This document shows positions 32,236-41,936 of a stretch of DNA of 64,000 nt, in pieces. Source of the stretch: Salinimicrobium catena (GTDB lineage: Bacteria; Bacteroidota; Bacteroidia; Flavobacteriales; Flavobacteriaceae); contig NZ_FNGG01000003.1 in the NCBI RefSeq assembly GCF_900102915.1, positions 1-64,000 on the forward strand, written 5' to 3'. The notes beneath the pieces were generated by a model. The model did no database searches and was not told the DNA's origin. It saw nothing but the letters and a program-made list of their open reading frames with translations. Position 1 is the first letter of the stretch. Each line of letters starts with the position of its first letter. Position numbers and translations under genes: made by a program.

Positions 32236-33266
32236 TGAAAGGCCTAAACTGGTTCGATAAATTCCTGTTTTTCCTGAATTCGCTTTTTGCGGCAATGCTG
32301 CTGTTCTCTTATTTGCTGCCCTACATTCCGCCGGATAGTTTCGCGCTGCTTTCTGTCTTTAGCCTCGGGGTGCCTTTTTTGATCCTGGTGAATATCATCT
32401 TTTTTCTCTATTGGCTGTTTCGCCTTAAAAGACAGGTTTTATTGTCTTTGGTCGTGCTGCTGATAGGTTTCAATCACCTTACCTCGATCTACGAGATCTC
32501 TTCTTCTGAAGATGCCGGGCCCGATAAAGAGGAGTTCAGGGTGATGAGCTACAATGTGCGACAATTCAATGAATATGGCTGGTCTCAGGATATAGATATC
32601 CCTAAAAAGATCTCCACCTTTGTGAAAGAAGAAGATCCACATGTAGTTGCCATGCAGGAGTATTTTAAGGGAGAACTCGATATAGCCGATGGTTTTCCGC
32701 ATAAATATATCAAGTTGAAGGATAGAAGCGCAGAATTTGGCCTTTCCATTCTGTCGAAATATCCCATAGTAAACAGGGGGTCGCTTGATTTTCCCACCGG
32801 CAGTAACAATAATGCCATTTTTGCCGATGTGGTGAAAGGAAATGATACCATAAGGATCATAAATGTACACCTGCAATCCTTCAGCGTAAAGCCGAATATG
32901 AACAAACTGGAGCAGGAGCATTCCAAAAAGGTGTTCCTGGGAATGGGGCAGACCTTTGTGCGGCAGCAAACCCAAATGGAGATCGTACTTAGACTTATTA
33001 GAAGGACTCCTTATAAGATCATCCTGATGGGAGATTTCAATAATACAGCCTACTCATATATTTACCGTGAACTGAAATCTGAAGGCCTTTATGACGCCTA
33101 TAAGGAAGCCGGAAACGGATTTGGCCGTACCTTCGATTTCAGGTTCTTCCCGTTAAGAATAGATTTCATCCTGGCAAGTGAAGGGCTGGAGGTGCTGGAA
33201 TTCACTACCTATGAGGTACAGTATTCAGATCATTTTCCGGTTAGCGCTACCTTCGATCTAAATTAG
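32235..33266 (+). CDS. Membrane-anchored endonuclease/exonuclease/phosphatase-family protein
   Basis: A 343-aa protein with two or three N-terminal membrane helices (about 8-75) and a C-terminal EEP domain (about 95-343). Signature pieces: VMSYNVRQFN, VAMQEY with metal-binding Glu, IINVHLQSF, ILMGDFNNT with metal-binding Asp and Asn, and the terminal SDHFPVSATF with catalytic histidine. It may cleave phosphodiesters of lipids, nucleotides or nucleic acid outside the cytoplasm; the substrate is unclear. Coupled to the second rhomboid (one-base overlap). Its end overlaps the convergent wbqC-like gene by 4 bp. Confidence 0.88.
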   Translation: MKGLNWFDKFLFFLNSLFAAMLLFSYLLPYIPPDSFALLSVFSLGVPFLILVNIIFFLYWLFRLKRQVLLSLVVLLIGFNHLTSIYEISSSEDAGPDKEEFRVMSYNVRQFNEYGWSQDIDIPKKISTFVKEEDPHVVAMQEYFKGELDIADGFPHKYIKLKDRSAEFGLSILSKYPIVNRGSLDFPTGSNNNAIFADVVKGNDTIRIINVHLQSFSVKPNMNKLEQEHSKKVFLGMGQTFVRQQTQMEIVLRLIRRTPYKIILMGDFNNTAYSYIYRELKSEGLYDAYKEAGNGFGRTFDFRFFPLRIDFILASEGLEVLEFTTYEVQYSDHFPVSATFDLN

Positions 33267-33898
33267 AAAAGAGTTAATTTCTGTTGTTTTAGGTAGTTCA
33301 ATGCATTGGGACCTTCATTAAAGATAAGGTCGACCACACTAAGGTCATTCAGATACCCGAATTTGTCCTGGAATACCTGGTTGTAAGGTGTAAGGTCATG
33401 TTTGATCTTTGACTTTGCCTCGGCAAGGATGCGGCCGTCTGTAACATCTTCCGGATTCCTGATGTATTCTTCGGTTTTTGAAACATCAAGCTCCAATTGG
33501 AGGCATTCCTCCAGACCTACTTCAAGACAGTGATAATTGAAATCAAGCAGGTATTCGAACTTTTTGTAATAGAGCGGTGCAAAGTCGTCTTCGTAGAACT
33601 CAAAAAAAGGAGACGTGCGGTAGACGGTTTGCAAAGATTTCCAGTGCTGTTTCTGCCATTGAAAATCATTCTCGATCCTTACCTCCTTATACTTCTGATG
33701 CTGACTTTTGTTGCCGGTATGCTTCACGGGGATGTTCAGCTGTAGCTTGCCGTTCGCCCCATAGATGTACATCCTGTTGCGATAGGTTTGCTTCTGAAAA
33801 TTATCCTCGTTCTCAAATATGACTTTTTCGGCCTGTACCATTGCCACGAACTGTGAAACCGGCCCAAAATAGGAGGGGTGAAGAAGTACCTTTTGCAT
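33263..33898 (-). CDS. WbqC-like family protein
   Basis: A 211-aa cytoplasmic protein of the WbqC-like family. The typical start LLHPSYFGPVSQFVAMVQA is followed by NRMYIYGANGKLQLNIPVK and a helical C-terminal half. Some relatives sit in O-antigen clusters and may be sugar-modifying enzymes, but no activity is settled. It is the last gene of the parA-parB-DUF5683-dapB-lepB chain, 9 bp after lepB. Confidence 0.88.
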   Translation of the reverse strand: MQKVLLHPSYFGPVSQFVAMVQAEKVIFENEDNFQKQTYRNRMYIYGANGKLQLNIPVKHTGNKSQHQKYKEVRIENDFQWQKQHWKSLQTVYRTSPFFEFYEDDFAPLYYKKFEYLLDFNYHCLEVGLEECLQLELDVSKTEEYIRNPEDVTDGRILAEAKSKIKHDLTPYNQVFQDKFGYLNDLSVVDLIFNEGPNALNYLKQQKLTLF

Positions 33899-33907
33899 AG
33901 TGAGTGG

Positions 33908-35473
33908 CTATTTCTTTTTCTTTTTTCTGAAGAAGCTGTAGCCAAAAAGGCCAACCAGGATCACAAGGAAATATGGAAAATAAGAAACAGGCTCGCCTTT
34001 GCCACCTACCGTGGTGAACATGCGGTCCCATCTGATTTTACTGAATCCGGAAGCATTTGGATCCAGGCTCATCCAGATGAACACAGGTTTCCCTACCACA
34101 TGGTTTGCAGGAACATAACCCCAGTAACGACTGTCTTCACTGTTGTGACGGTTATCACCCATCATCCAGTAATAATCCTGTTTAAAGGTATAGGAGTCAA
34201 CAGGTTCGCCGTTAAGCAGCACCTGGGTGCCGTCAAGGGTTAGGTGGTTTTCCCTGCCCATTTCTGTGCCTTCATACACCTCGATAATCCTGCGGTAGAA
34301 TGGATAGGATTGCAGGTCAAGTTTTACAGTTTCCCCTTTCTTCGGAATGTATACCGGTCCAAAATTATCTCTGTTCCAGGTCTTTCTGCGGTTATTAGGA
34401 AAGATGCCCCGGTCCATTTCTCCGGCAGGGGTCACTTCTCTTTTGAGGGTAGCGACATTTGGATTATTTTTCAGCCGCTCATACGCTTCTTCTGAAAGGG
34501 CCTGGATAAAGAATTGTCCGCTGTTGGGGTTGTAATAAAACCCGTCAGTGATCCCGTACATTTTGTAAAGGGTGTAGGCATCAAGGGGCTGTCCTTTGGT
34601 TGTTCCGGTGTAAGAATATTGAGGTTTTGCCCTATCCGGCAGCTGAAGCGGCTGGCTGTTGATATGGATCTTTCCGTCAATGATCTCCAGAGAATCTCCC
34701 GGCAGTCCTACCGCACGCTTTACATAGTTCGATTTTTTGTCTATGGGTTTGTCATAGCTCATGCCGGAGGTGTCAAAAAACTGTCTTACGGTATCTACCG
34801 GCCAATTGAATACCACGATATCATTTCGCTCAATATTCTGGAAGCCCGGTAGCCTGAAATAAGGAATGTATGGGTCTTTCAGGTAAGATTTAATTCCCAG
34901 CCCCGGAATGGTATCATGAACCATAGGGAAAGCGACTGAAGTAATGGGAGTACGGGCTCCATAATGGAATTTGCTCACAAAAAGATAATCTCCTACCAGT
35001 AAGGTTTTTTCAAGGGACGAAGTAGGGATGGTAAAAGGTTGCATCACATAGGTGTGCACGATGGTAGCGGCTACCACTGCGAATAAAATGGAACTTATCC
35101 ATTCGCCCGCAGCACTTCCCGGATGCAACGATCGATCTGCGCGATACTCCACATCTGCAGCATAATTGATGTAAAAGATGTACAACCCAAGGGTAACGAT
35201 CGCAAGTACCGTTTCCCAGGTTGTGGTACGACCAAAACTTCTTATGGTTTCCACCCACACCACCGGAAACATGATAAGGTTCACTATTGGGATAAACAAC
35301 AGGATCACCCACCACCAGGGCCTTTTGATGATCTTCATCAAGACCACAGCATTATAAACTGGGATAGCTGCTTCCCAGGCTTTTCTTCCTGCTTTTTGGT
35401 ATAGTCTCCAGGTTCCCAGAAAATGGATGAGCTGAACTATCAGGAAAAAGAGGATCCAGTGAGTGAATATCAT
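33908..35473 (-). CDS. lepB: Signal peptidase I, N-terminally extended Bacteroidota type
   Basis: Cleaves signal peptides from exported proteins at the outer face of the inner membrane. 521 aa, much longer than usual. An N-terminal module with three or four membrane helices (about 1-110) precedes the anchor helix (about 123-145). The catalytic serine lies in FTIPTSSLEKTLLVGDYLFVSK, the lysine in NYVKRAVGLPGDSLEI, and box E is MMGDNRHNSEDSRYWGYVP. A large insertion (about 280-400) separates boxes D and E, and a C-terminal helix follows. Placed 49 bp after dapB. Confidence 0.95.
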   Translation of the reverse strand: MIFTHWILFFLIVQLIHFLGTWRLYQKAGRKAWEAAIPVYNAVVLMKIIKRPWWWVILLFIPIVNLIMFPVVWVETIRSFGRTTTWETVLAIVTLGLYIFYINYAADVEYRADRSLHPGSAAGEWISSILFAVVAATIVHTYVMQPFTIPTSSLEKTLLVGDYLFVSKFHYGARTPITSVAFPMVHDTIPGLGIKSYLKDPYIPYFRLPGFQNIERNDIVVFNWPVDTVRQFFDTSGMSYDKPIDKKSNYVKRAVGLPGDSLEIIDGKIHINSQPLQLPDRAKPQYSYTGTTKGQPLDAYTLYKMYGITDGFYYNPNSGQFFIQALSEEAYERLKNNPNVATLKREVTPAGEMDRGIFPNNRRKTWNRDNFGPVYIPKKGETVKLDLQSYPFYRRIIEVYEGTEMGRENHLTLDGTQVLLNGEPVDSYTFKQDYYWMMGDNRHNSEDSRYWGYVPANHVVGKPVFIWMSLDPNASGFSKIRWDRMFTTVGGKGEPVSYFPYFLVILVGLFGYSFFRKKKKK

Positions 35474-35522
35474 GAGTCGTTATTTTGTTCTTGTTTGTAG
35501 GAAATACTTAGGTTCTGTTACA

Positions 35523-36218
35523 TTAAAAAAGTACGTCTTTCATGGTGAAGACACCTGTTTTGTCCCTGATCCATTCCGCAGCAACGATAGCACCCAAGGC
35601 AAACCCTTCCCGGGAATGCGCTATGTGCTCAATATTGATGCTGTCGATCTTGGAGTCATAGGAGACCATATGAGTCCCCGGTACGTTCTCTATTCTTTTT
35701 GCTCTGACAGGAATTTCACCTTCTGCCGCATGATCAAGCTTCCATCCTTTTTTATCTGAATTTTCAATGATCTGTTCAGCTAATGAAATAGCCGTTCCAC
35801 TGGGGGCATCCAGTTTCTGTGTGTGATGGATCTCTTCTATGGAAACTGAATAATCCTTGAAGGGCCTCATCATTTCTGCCAGTTTCCGGTTTAGCTCGAA
35901 AAAGAGGTTCACTCCAAGACTGAAATTGGAAGCGTATATGAATGCCCCGTTCTTCTCTTTGCAAATTTCCACAGCCTCGTCATATTTTTCAAGCCAGCCT
36001 GTTGTCCCTGAAATAACCGGGACTTGTTGCTCAAAACAGGTTGTGATATTATGAAAAGCAGCATCAGGAACACTGAAGTCGATCGCGACATCGGCTTTGG
36101 AAAGGTCATAATTGGCTACGTCATCTTTTATTTTGAATACGATCTCATGGCCTCTTTCTGTGGCCAGTCTCTCAATCGTCTTACCCATTCTTCCGTAGCC
36201 CAGTAAAGCTATCTTCAT
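35523..36218 (-). CDS. dapB: 4-hydroxy-tetrahydrodipicolinate reductase
   Basis: NAD(P)H-dependent enzyme of the diaminopimelate/lysine pathway that feeds peptidoglycan synthesis. 231 aa, at the shorter end of the family. The N-terminal Rossmann motif IALLGYGRMGKTIERL, the domain-linking SGTTGWLEK, catalytic EIHHTQKLDAPSGTA (with the HH pair and Lys) and the C-terminal HSREGFALGAIVAAEW are present. One base separates it from the upstream DUF5683 gene. Confidence 0.96.
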   Translation of the reverse strand: MKIALLGYGRMGKTIERLATERGHEIVFKIKDDVANYDLSKADVAIDFSVPDAAFHNITTCFEQQVPVISGTTGWLEKYDEAVEICKEKNGAFIYASNFSLGVNLFFELNRKLAEMMRPFKDYSVSIEEIHHTQKLDAPSGTAISLAEQIIENSDKKGWKLDHAAEGEIPVRAKRIENVPGTHMVSYDSKIDSINIEHIAHSREGFALGAIVAAEWIRDKTGVFTMKDVLF

Positions 36219-36219
36219 C

Positions 36220-36810
36220 TTAAAAATTGTAATTTAAACTTAGACCGTATCCGGCTTTTCCGCTATAACGGTTGTAATCAAGTGCAGGTTTCAAAGAAAG
36301 GTCTTCACTAACGTTGAATTGCTGTAAATGGGCATCTACATTGGCATCTATGATATTGAGGGCGTAAATGCCAAGGGTGACCAAAATGGAGATCTCCTTG
36401 TTCCTTTGATAGAATTTTTGTGCTTCTATGAGTCCGCTGGTAGAGATGATTGGTGTGCCGTTCTCATCTATGAACTCATCTGTGGTCTTTCCTGCCAGTC
36501 TGCTTTTGTAAGCATCCCGGTAGCGGTCATACTGGTCATCATTGTTGAGGTAGAAGTAAACTCCCACGCCCAAAGCAGTATAAACGATAGGGATCTTCCA
36601 GTATTTGCCGTTGTAGGCCTGACCTAAACCCGGAAGAACAGCCGAATAAAATGCGGCCCTGGCCGGCGATAGCGGATCATAGGGTTTATATTCTGGCGCG
36701 GGCTCTTCAACTACACGTTCGGCTTTAAATTTCAGGCTGTCTTGTTGCGCAAAAAGCTGCCCTGTTAACAGAAAAAAAAAGATCAGTAGTATGGAGTTCC
36801 TACTCTTCAC
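36220..36810 (-). CDS. DUF5683 family exported/membrane protein
   Basis: A 196-aa protein with a signal peptide or N-terminal anchor (SILLIFFFLLTGQLFAQQ) and the DUF5683 core: PARAAFYSAVLPGLGQAYNGKYWKIPIVYTALGVGVYFYL, then a second hydrophobic stretch (ISILVTLGIYALNIIDANVDAHL), and a C-terminal beta-rich tail with LSLKPALDYNRYSGKAGYGLSL. Function unknown. Conserved between parB and dapB in Bacteroidota. It overlaps the parB stop by 11 bp. Confidence 0.87.
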   Translation of the reverse strand: MKSRNSILLIFFFLLTGQLFAQQDSLKFKAERVVEEPAPEYKPYDPLSPARAAFYSAVLPGLGQAYNGKYWKIPIVYTALGVGVYFYLNNDDQYDRYRDAYKSRLAGKTTDEFIDENGTPIISTSGLIEAQKFYQRNKEISILVTLGIYALNIIDANVDAHLQQFNVSEDLSLKPALDYNRYSGKAGYGLSLNYNF

Positions 36811-37699
36811 CCTGGATTATTTTTTTCAGTCTTTCCAGGTCTTCTTCCGAAGAAAAAGGAATAATAAGCCTTCCGTTCCCCTTTTTAGCCACCTTTACAT
36901 CCACTTTTGTACCAAGACGTTCAGAGAATTCCTTGATACTTTTCTTGATGTTCTTCGGAAGGGCAGGAGCGGCGGTTTTGCTTTCAGGTTTACCTTCCTG
37001 CAGGTTGCGCACCAGTTTTTCGGTCTCCCTTACAGAAAGCGAATTGGCGATGATCTTTTCGTAGATCTCCAGCTGTAGTTGCGGATCTTCAATGTTGATG
37101 AGCGCTCTACCGTGCCCCATGCTTAGAAAGCCGTCCCGCATTCCGGTCTGGACGATTGGATCAAGCTTTAAAAGCCGCAGGTAATTGGCAATGGTGGACC
37201 TGTTCTTACCCACCCGCTCGCTTAGCTGTTCCTGGGTGAGGTTGATCTCATCAATAAGCCGCTGGTAAGAAAGGGAAATTTCAATAGGATCCAGGTCCTG
37301 ACGCTGAATGTTCTCAACAAGGGCCATTTCCAGGGATTCCTGGTCATTGGCTATCCTAATGTAGGCCGGAATGGTTTCCAGCCCAACCAGTCTGGAGGCA
37401 CGAAACCTTCTTTCACCCGATACCAGCTGGTATTGATTGTAATCTAATTTTCTAACGGTAATTGGCTGTATCACCCCAAGCTCCCGAATTGAAGAGGCCA
37501 GCTCGCGCAGGGATTCTTCATTGAAGCTGGTCCTGGGCTGAAAAGGGTTTACCTCTATGGAATCCAGTTCCAGTTCTACAATGTGTCCTACCAGCTTGTC
37601 TGCATTCTTGTCTTCCGCCGATTTTATGTCATTCTGAGGATCCTTCAGCAGTGCTGAAAGTCCCCGTCCCAATGCCTGTTTCTTGGTCGCCTTCGCCAT
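36800..37699 (-). CDS. parB: Chromosome partitioning protein ParB
   Basis: CTP-dependent clamp that binds parS sites and loads SMC. 299 aa. The N-terminal CTPase/ParB domain shows SIEVNPFQPRTSFNEESL and the arginine patch LVSGERRFRASRL. A helix-turn-helix follows (TQEQLSERVGKNRSTIANYLRLLKL, then DGFLSMGHGRALI). A lysine-rich C-terminal dimer domain ends the protein. The first residues (ALGRGLSALLKD) are the usual N-terminal ParA-contact motif. Six bp after parA. I found no clear parS palindrome in this window. Confidence 0.96.
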   Translation of the reverse strand: MAKATKKQALGRGLSALLKDPQNDIKSAEDKNADKLVGHIVELELDSIEVNPFQPRTSFNEESLRELASSIRELGVIQPITVRKLDYNQYQLVSGERRFRASRLVGLETIPAYIRIANDQESLEMALVENIQRQDLDPIEISLSYQRLIDEINLTQEQLSERVGKNRSTIANYLRLLKLDPIVQTGMRDGFLSMGHGRALINIEDPQLQLEIYEKIIANSLSVRETEKLVRNLQEGKPESKTAAPALPKNIKKSIKEFSERLGTKVDVKVAKKGNGRLIIPFSSEEDLERLKKIIQGEE

Positions 37700-37705
37700 C
37701 TTCTC

Positions 37706-38470
37706 CTAACTGTTTTTTTTTATGATCTCATGCGCCAGGCTTAGGTAATTGGTAGCACCCTTACTGGCAGCATCGTAGTTTATAATACTTTCCCCGTAAC
37801 TGGGGGCTTCACTTAAACGCACATTCCTTTGAATGATTGTCTTGAACACCATTTCATCAAAATGTTTTTGCACTTCCTCTACCACCTGGTTTGACAACCT
37901 TAACCGGGCATCATACATGGTGAGCAGCAGGCCTTCAATATCCAGTTTGTTGTTGTGGATCTTTTGCACGCTCTTGATAGTATTGAGGAGTTTCCCCAAT
38001 CCTTCCAAAGCAAAATATTCACACTGAATAGGAATGATCACCGAATCTGCCGCAGTAAGGGCGTTAAGGGTAAGCAGTCCCAGAGAAGGCGCGCAATCGA
38101 TCAGGATGTAATCATACATGTCTCTTAAATGACCAATAGCCGACTTAAGCATGTACTCCCGCTGATCCTGGTCTACCAATTCGATCTCAATGGCCACAAG
38201 GTCAATATGGGCTGGAATGATATCCAGGTTGGGCGATTCGGTCTTCATGATAGCCTCCTCGGCCTTCACGGAATGCTCGAGTAGCTGGTAAGTTCCCAGC
38301 TCTACGCTTTCAACATCTATTCCTAATCCTGAAGTAGCATTTGCCTGGGGGTCTGCATCAATAAGCAGGACTTTCTTTTCCAGCACCCCTAAAGATGCCG
38401 CCAGGTTCACTGAAGTGGTAGTCTTTCCTACTCCTCCTTTTTGATTTGCAATGGCAATGATTTTACCCAT
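37706..38470 (-). CDS. parA: Chromosome partitioning ATPase ParA (Soj)
   Basis: Deviant-Walker ATPase that works with ParB in origin segregation. 254 aa. KGGVGKTTTSVNLAASL carries the signature lysine, followed by LLIDADPQANATSGLG, YILIDCAPSLGLLTLNAL and the IPIQCEYFALEGL block. The N-terminus begins directly with the P-loop strand, so there is no extra DNA-binding domain, as in chromosomal ParA. First gene of the six-gene reverse operon. A 200-bp non-coding gap precedes it. Confidence 0.96.
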   Translation of the reverse strand: MGKIIAIANQKGGVGKTTTSVNLAASLGVLEKKVLLIDADPQANATSGLGIDVESVELGTYQLLEHSVKAEEAIMKTESPNLDIIPAHIDLVAIEIELVDQDQREYMLKSAIGHLRDMYDYILIDCAPSLGLLTLNALTAADSVIIPIQCEYFALEGLGKLLNTIKSVQKIHNNKLDIEGLLLTMYDARLRLSNQVVEEVQKHFDEMVFKTIIQRNVRLSEAPSYGESIINYDAASKGATNYLSLAHEIIKKNS

Positions 38471-38667
38471 TAAATTCTATTGGATTTAAAAGGTAAAAAT
38501 ACAATTTATTATATGTTTACGAAATGTAAATTGTTAACAGTTTTAAGAAGAATCCTTCCTGTTGACCGATTTTCTATTCCTGTTCTTTGCCTCACACCGC
38601 TGAAAACCTGCTTTTTATCGAAAGAAAATTCTTACATTCTTTTCGTTGGTATTGACCCAAAAATTTG

Positions 38668-39552
38668 TTAACTGCCTTTTTTGGCTTTGATCATGGCTTC
38701 CAGCATATCCCACATTTCCTCGGGAATGGCTTCGAGAAGGTTGAATTGCCCTGCTCCTTTAAGCCATTCGCCCCCGTCTATGGTGATGACTTCTCCATTC
38801 ACGTAAGCGGAAAAATCGGATACGAGATAGGCAGCGAGGTTCGCAAGTTCCTGATGCTCTCCAACCCTTTTGAGAGGTACTTTCTTGGACAGATCAAACT
38901 TTTCCTTAAGGTCGCCCGGAAGCAATCGATCCCACGCGCCTTTGGTAGGGAAGGGGCCCGGAGCGATCGCGTTCGAGCGTATCCCGTATTTTGCCCACTC
39001 AACCGCCAGAGATCTGGTCATGGCCAGTACTCCGGCTTTTGCCGTGGCGCTGGGCACCACGTAAGCAGAGCCGGTCCAGGCATAGGTGGTAACGATATTG
39101 AGGATGGCTTTATCCTTTTCGTCTTTGTCTATCCAGTGTTTTCCGAAGGCCAGGGTGCAGTTCTTGCTGCCTTTTAATACGATGTCGATGATGGTGTCAA
39201 AAGCATTGGCGCTAAGTCTTTCTGTAGGAGAAATGAAGTTTCCGGCTGCATTGTTCAGCAGAATGTCAACAGATCCGAATTTATCAACAACTGTGTCGCG
39301 CATTTGTTCCACCTGCTCGTAATGCCTTACATCACACTGCACCGGCAGGCATTGCCCTCCGGTTTCCTCTTCCAGTTCCTTGGCCGTGTTCTGAAGTTTC
39401 TCCAGATTCCGTGAAGTAATGGCCACTTTCGCTCCCAGCTCCAGGAAATATTTGGTCATGGCTTTTCCCAGTCCGCTACCACCGCCGGTAACGACTATGT
39501 TTTTGCCCTTTAAAGCATCATCCCGAAGCATTTTTTTAGTGTAATCCATCAT
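38668..39552 (-). CDS. 2,4-dienoyl-CoA-reductase-like SDR oxidoreductase
   Basis: A 294-aa short-chain dehydrogenase. NAD(P) motif TGGGSGLGKAMTKYF, then CDVRHYEQV, LNNAAGNFISPTERLS and SLAVEWAKYGIRSNAIAPGPF. The usual catalytic YxxxK is replaced: the segment is PSATAKAGV, so serine stands at the tyrosine position while lysine stays. That substitution and the AAGNF motif are typical of peroxisomal-type 2,4-dienoyl-CoA reductases, so a role in breakdown of unsaturated fatty acids is likely. It lies next to the methylmalonyl-CoA mutase genes, but is separated from them by repeats. Confidence 0.86.
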   Translation of the reverse strand: MMDYTKKMLRDDALKGKNIVVTGGGSGLGKAMTKYFLELGAKVAITSRNLEKLQNTAKELEEETGGQCLPVQCDVRHYEQVEQMRDTVVDKFGSVDILLNNAAGNFISPTERLSANAFDTIIDIVLKGSKNCTLAFGKHWIDKDEKDKAILNIVTTYAWTGSAYVVPSATAKAGVLAMTRSLAVEWAKYGIRSNAIAPGPFPTKGAWDRLLPGDLKEKFDLSKKVPLKRVGEHQELANLAAYLVSDFSAYVNGEVITIDGGEWLKGAGQFNLLEAIPEEMWDMLEAMIKAKKGS

Positions 39553-39829
39553 TGGAAGTTAGATTTTAGAAGTTAGAAGTTTTTAGCCACGAATTCACGA
39601 ATGTTTCTTTGTAGATTCTTTTTGTATAACATAATAAACCTCTTCAAACGCAACTACTTATTGAATATTAAATATTGAATTCGAAATTGAAAGAGATTTC
39701 TCATTTTCATTCGGAATGACACCTTGAACGTTAAACAATGAATCCGAAATTGAAAGAGATTCCTCGTTTCACTCGGAATGACAACGTTCAACTTTGAACC
39801 TTGAACCTTGAACCTTCAACCTTCAACCT
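39553..39829. repeat. Intergenic repeats: two 45-bp copies and a heptamer array
   Basis: Two similar units at 39676-39721 and 39739-39783 (sharing CGAAATTGAAAGAGATT and CTCGGAATGACA or close variants) are followed by about five copies of the heptamer CTTGAAC or CTTCAAC at 39793-39829, running up to the mutase stop codon. No gene. Sequences in this style are widespread in flavobacterial intergenic DNA. Confidence 0.65.
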
Positions 39830-41924
39830 ACTCATCGATCAAAATTTCAAGTAACTGTATCGCAGCCTCGCTGATCTTGGTTCCCGGGCCAAACACGGCC
39901 GCGGCGCCCGCATCGAACAAGTACTGGTAATCCTGCGATGGTATCACTCCTCCAACAATGACCATGATGTCATCTCTGCCATATTTTTTTAGTTCCTCGA
40001 TCACCTGCGGCACCAGCGTCTTATGGCCCGCCGCCAGTGAGGAAACTCCTAAAATATGCACATCGTTCTCCACTGCCTGTTTTGCTGCCTCGGCAGGAGT
40101 CTGAAATAACGGACCAATATCCACGTCAAATCCAACATCGGCATAACCTGTGGCCACCACTTTTGCGCCTCTGTCATGGCCGTCCTGGCCCATTTTCGCG
40201 ATCATTATTCTTGGCCTGCGGCCTTCCTGTTCCGCGAACTGATCGGCCATTTTTCTGGCCTTTTTGAAGCTGTCGTCGTTTTTGATCTCTTTAGAATACA
40301 CGCCGCTAAATGATTGTATTTTCGCTTTATACCTGCCGTAGACTTCCTCAAGCGCATCGCTTATCTCTCCAAGCGTGGCCCGTTGTCTTGCGGCTTCTAC
40401 TGCTAAAGCTAACAAATTTTCCTCACCGGAACGGGCAGCTTCGGTAAGATCTTTTAAAGCGGCTTCAGTTTTGTCTGAATTTCTTTCTGCCCTTATCTTT
40501 TCCAGTCTTTCTATTTGCTGGCGACGAACCGTCTGGTTGTCTACCTCCAGTGTCACGATAGGGTCTTCTTTTTCCCGCCTGTACTTGTTGACACCTACGA
40601 TCACGTCCTGAGTGCTGTCTATTCGAGCCTGCTTAATTGCCGCTGCTTCCTCTATCCTCATTTTGGGAATTCCGGCTTCTATGGCTTTGGTCATTCCGCC
40701 CAGGTCTTCCACCTCCATAATAAGATCCCAGGCTTTTTCAGCTATTTCATTGGTGAGGGATTCCACGTAGTAACTTCCGGCCCAGGGATCAACCGTTCTG
40801 GTGATATTGGTTTCCTGCTGCAGGTGCAGCTGGGTATTTCTTGCGATACGGGCAGAGAAATCTGTTGGCAAGGCAATGGCCTCGTCAAGAGCATTGGTGT
40901 GCAGGGACTGAGTCCCTCCAAAGGCGGCGGCAGCTGCTTCTATACAGGTTCGGGCCACGTTGTTGAAAGGATCCTGCTCTGTAAGGCTCCATCCGCTGGT
41001 CTGGCAGTGAGTTCTTAAGGCCAGGGATTTCTCGTTCTTCGGGTTGAACTGTTTTACGAGTTTCGCCCAAAGCGCCCTTGCTGCCCTCATTTTCGCGATC
41101 TCTGTGAAATGGTCCATCCCAATGGCCCAGAAGAAGGAAAGGCGAGGAGCGAAGCTGTCGATGTCCATTCCGGCTTCCAGTCCTTTTCTTATATATTCCA
41201 GCCCATCTGCCAGGGTATAGGCCAGCTCGATCTCACTGGTAGCTCCGGCCTCCTGCATGTGGTATCCTGAAATACTGATGCTGTTGAACCGGGGCATGTT
41301 TTTGGAAGTATATTCAAAAATGTCTGAAATGATCTTCATCGACGGGGCAGGAGGGTAGATGTAGGTGTTGCGTACCATGAACTCCTTCAAAATGTCATTC
41401 TGAATGGTTCCTGAAAGTTGTTCAGGTTTCACTCCCTGCTCTTCTGCAGCGACAATGTAAAAGGCCATGATGGGCAGTACCGCTCCGTTCATGGTCATAG
41501 AAACGGACATTTTATCAAGCGGGATCTGGTCAAAGAGGATCTTCATATCTTCAACCGAATCTATGGCGACCCCGGCTTTCCCCACGTCTCCTACGACCCG
41601 TTCGTGGTCACTGTCATAACCGCGGTGGGTGGGAAGGTCAAAGGCTACCGAAAGTCCTTTTTGCCCTGCTGCCAGGTTTCTCCTGTAAAAGGCGTTGCTT
41701 TCTTCGGCTGTAGAAAAGCCGGCATACTGCCTTATTGTCCACGGACGGGAAACGTACATGGTGCTGTATGGCCCCCGCAGGTATGGCGGAATGCCCGCCG
41801 CGAACTTCAGGTGGTGCAGGTCTTTCACATCTGCCGCCGAATATTCTTTTTTGCCGGTCTCTTTTTCCTGAGATTCCCGGACTTCTGTAGATATCTTGAG
41901 GTGTTGAAGGTCTTTTCTGCTCAT
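39828..41924 (-). CDS. mutB: Methylmalonyl-CoA mutase, large (catalytic) subunit
   Basis: Adenosylcobalamin enzyme that interconverts methylmalonyl-CoA and succinyl-CoA. 698 aa. The N-terminal TIM barrel (about 30-520) includes [23 protein letters not shown] and the substrate-binding [21 protein letters not shown] and [21 protein letters not shown]. The C-terminal B12 domain shows the [21 protein letters not shown] lower-ligand histidine, [12 protein letters not shown] and [11 protein letters not shown]. All coenzyme contacts look intact. Paired with the small subunit gene just upstream, a terminator-like hairpin lying in between. Supports propionate, odd-chain and branched-chain catabolism. 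Confidence 0.97.
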   Translation of the reverse strand: MSRKDLQHLKISTEVRESQEKETGKKEYSAADVKDLHHLKFAAGIPPYLRGPYSTMYVSRPWTIRQYAGFSTAEESNAFYRRNLAAGQKGLSVAFDLPTHRGYDSDHERVVGDVGKAGVAIDSVEDMKILFDQIPLDKMSVSMTMNGAVLPIMAFYIVAAEEQGVKPEQLSGTIQNDILKEFMVRNTYIYPPAPSMKIISDIFEYTSKNMPRFNSISISGYHMQEAGATSEIELAYTLADGLEYIRKGLEAGMDIDSFAPRLSFFWAIGMDHFTEIAKMRAARALWAKLVKQFNPKNEKSLALRTHCQTSGWSLTEQDPFNNVARTCIEAAAAAFGGTQSLHTNALDEAIALPTDFSARIARNTQLHLQQETNITRTVDPWAGSYYVESLTNEIAEKAWDLIMEVEDLGGMTKAIEAGIPKMRIEEAAAIKQARIDSTQDVIVGVNKYRREKEDPIVTLEVDNQTVRRQQIERLEKIRAERNSDKTEAALKDLTEAARSGEENLLALAVEAARQRATLGEISDALEEVYGRYKAKIQSFSGVYSKEIKNDDSFKKARKMADQFAEQEGRRPRIMIAKMGQDGHDRGAKVVATGYADVGFDVDIGPLFQTPAEAAKQAVENDVHILGVSSLAAGHKTLVPQVIEELKKYGRDDIMVIVGGVIPSQDYQYLFDAGAAAVFGPGTKISEAAIQLLEILIDE

Positions 41925-41936
41925 TTCTTGGTGGTT

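Noticed and set aside
36800-38667. parS site near parAB
   Set aside because: I looked for palindromes of the TGTTTCACGTGAAACA type in and around the genes and saw none.
39793-39829. CRISPR-like array (heptamer repeats)
   Set aside because: Units are only 7 bp, directly adjacent and without spacers; no cas genes are in the window.
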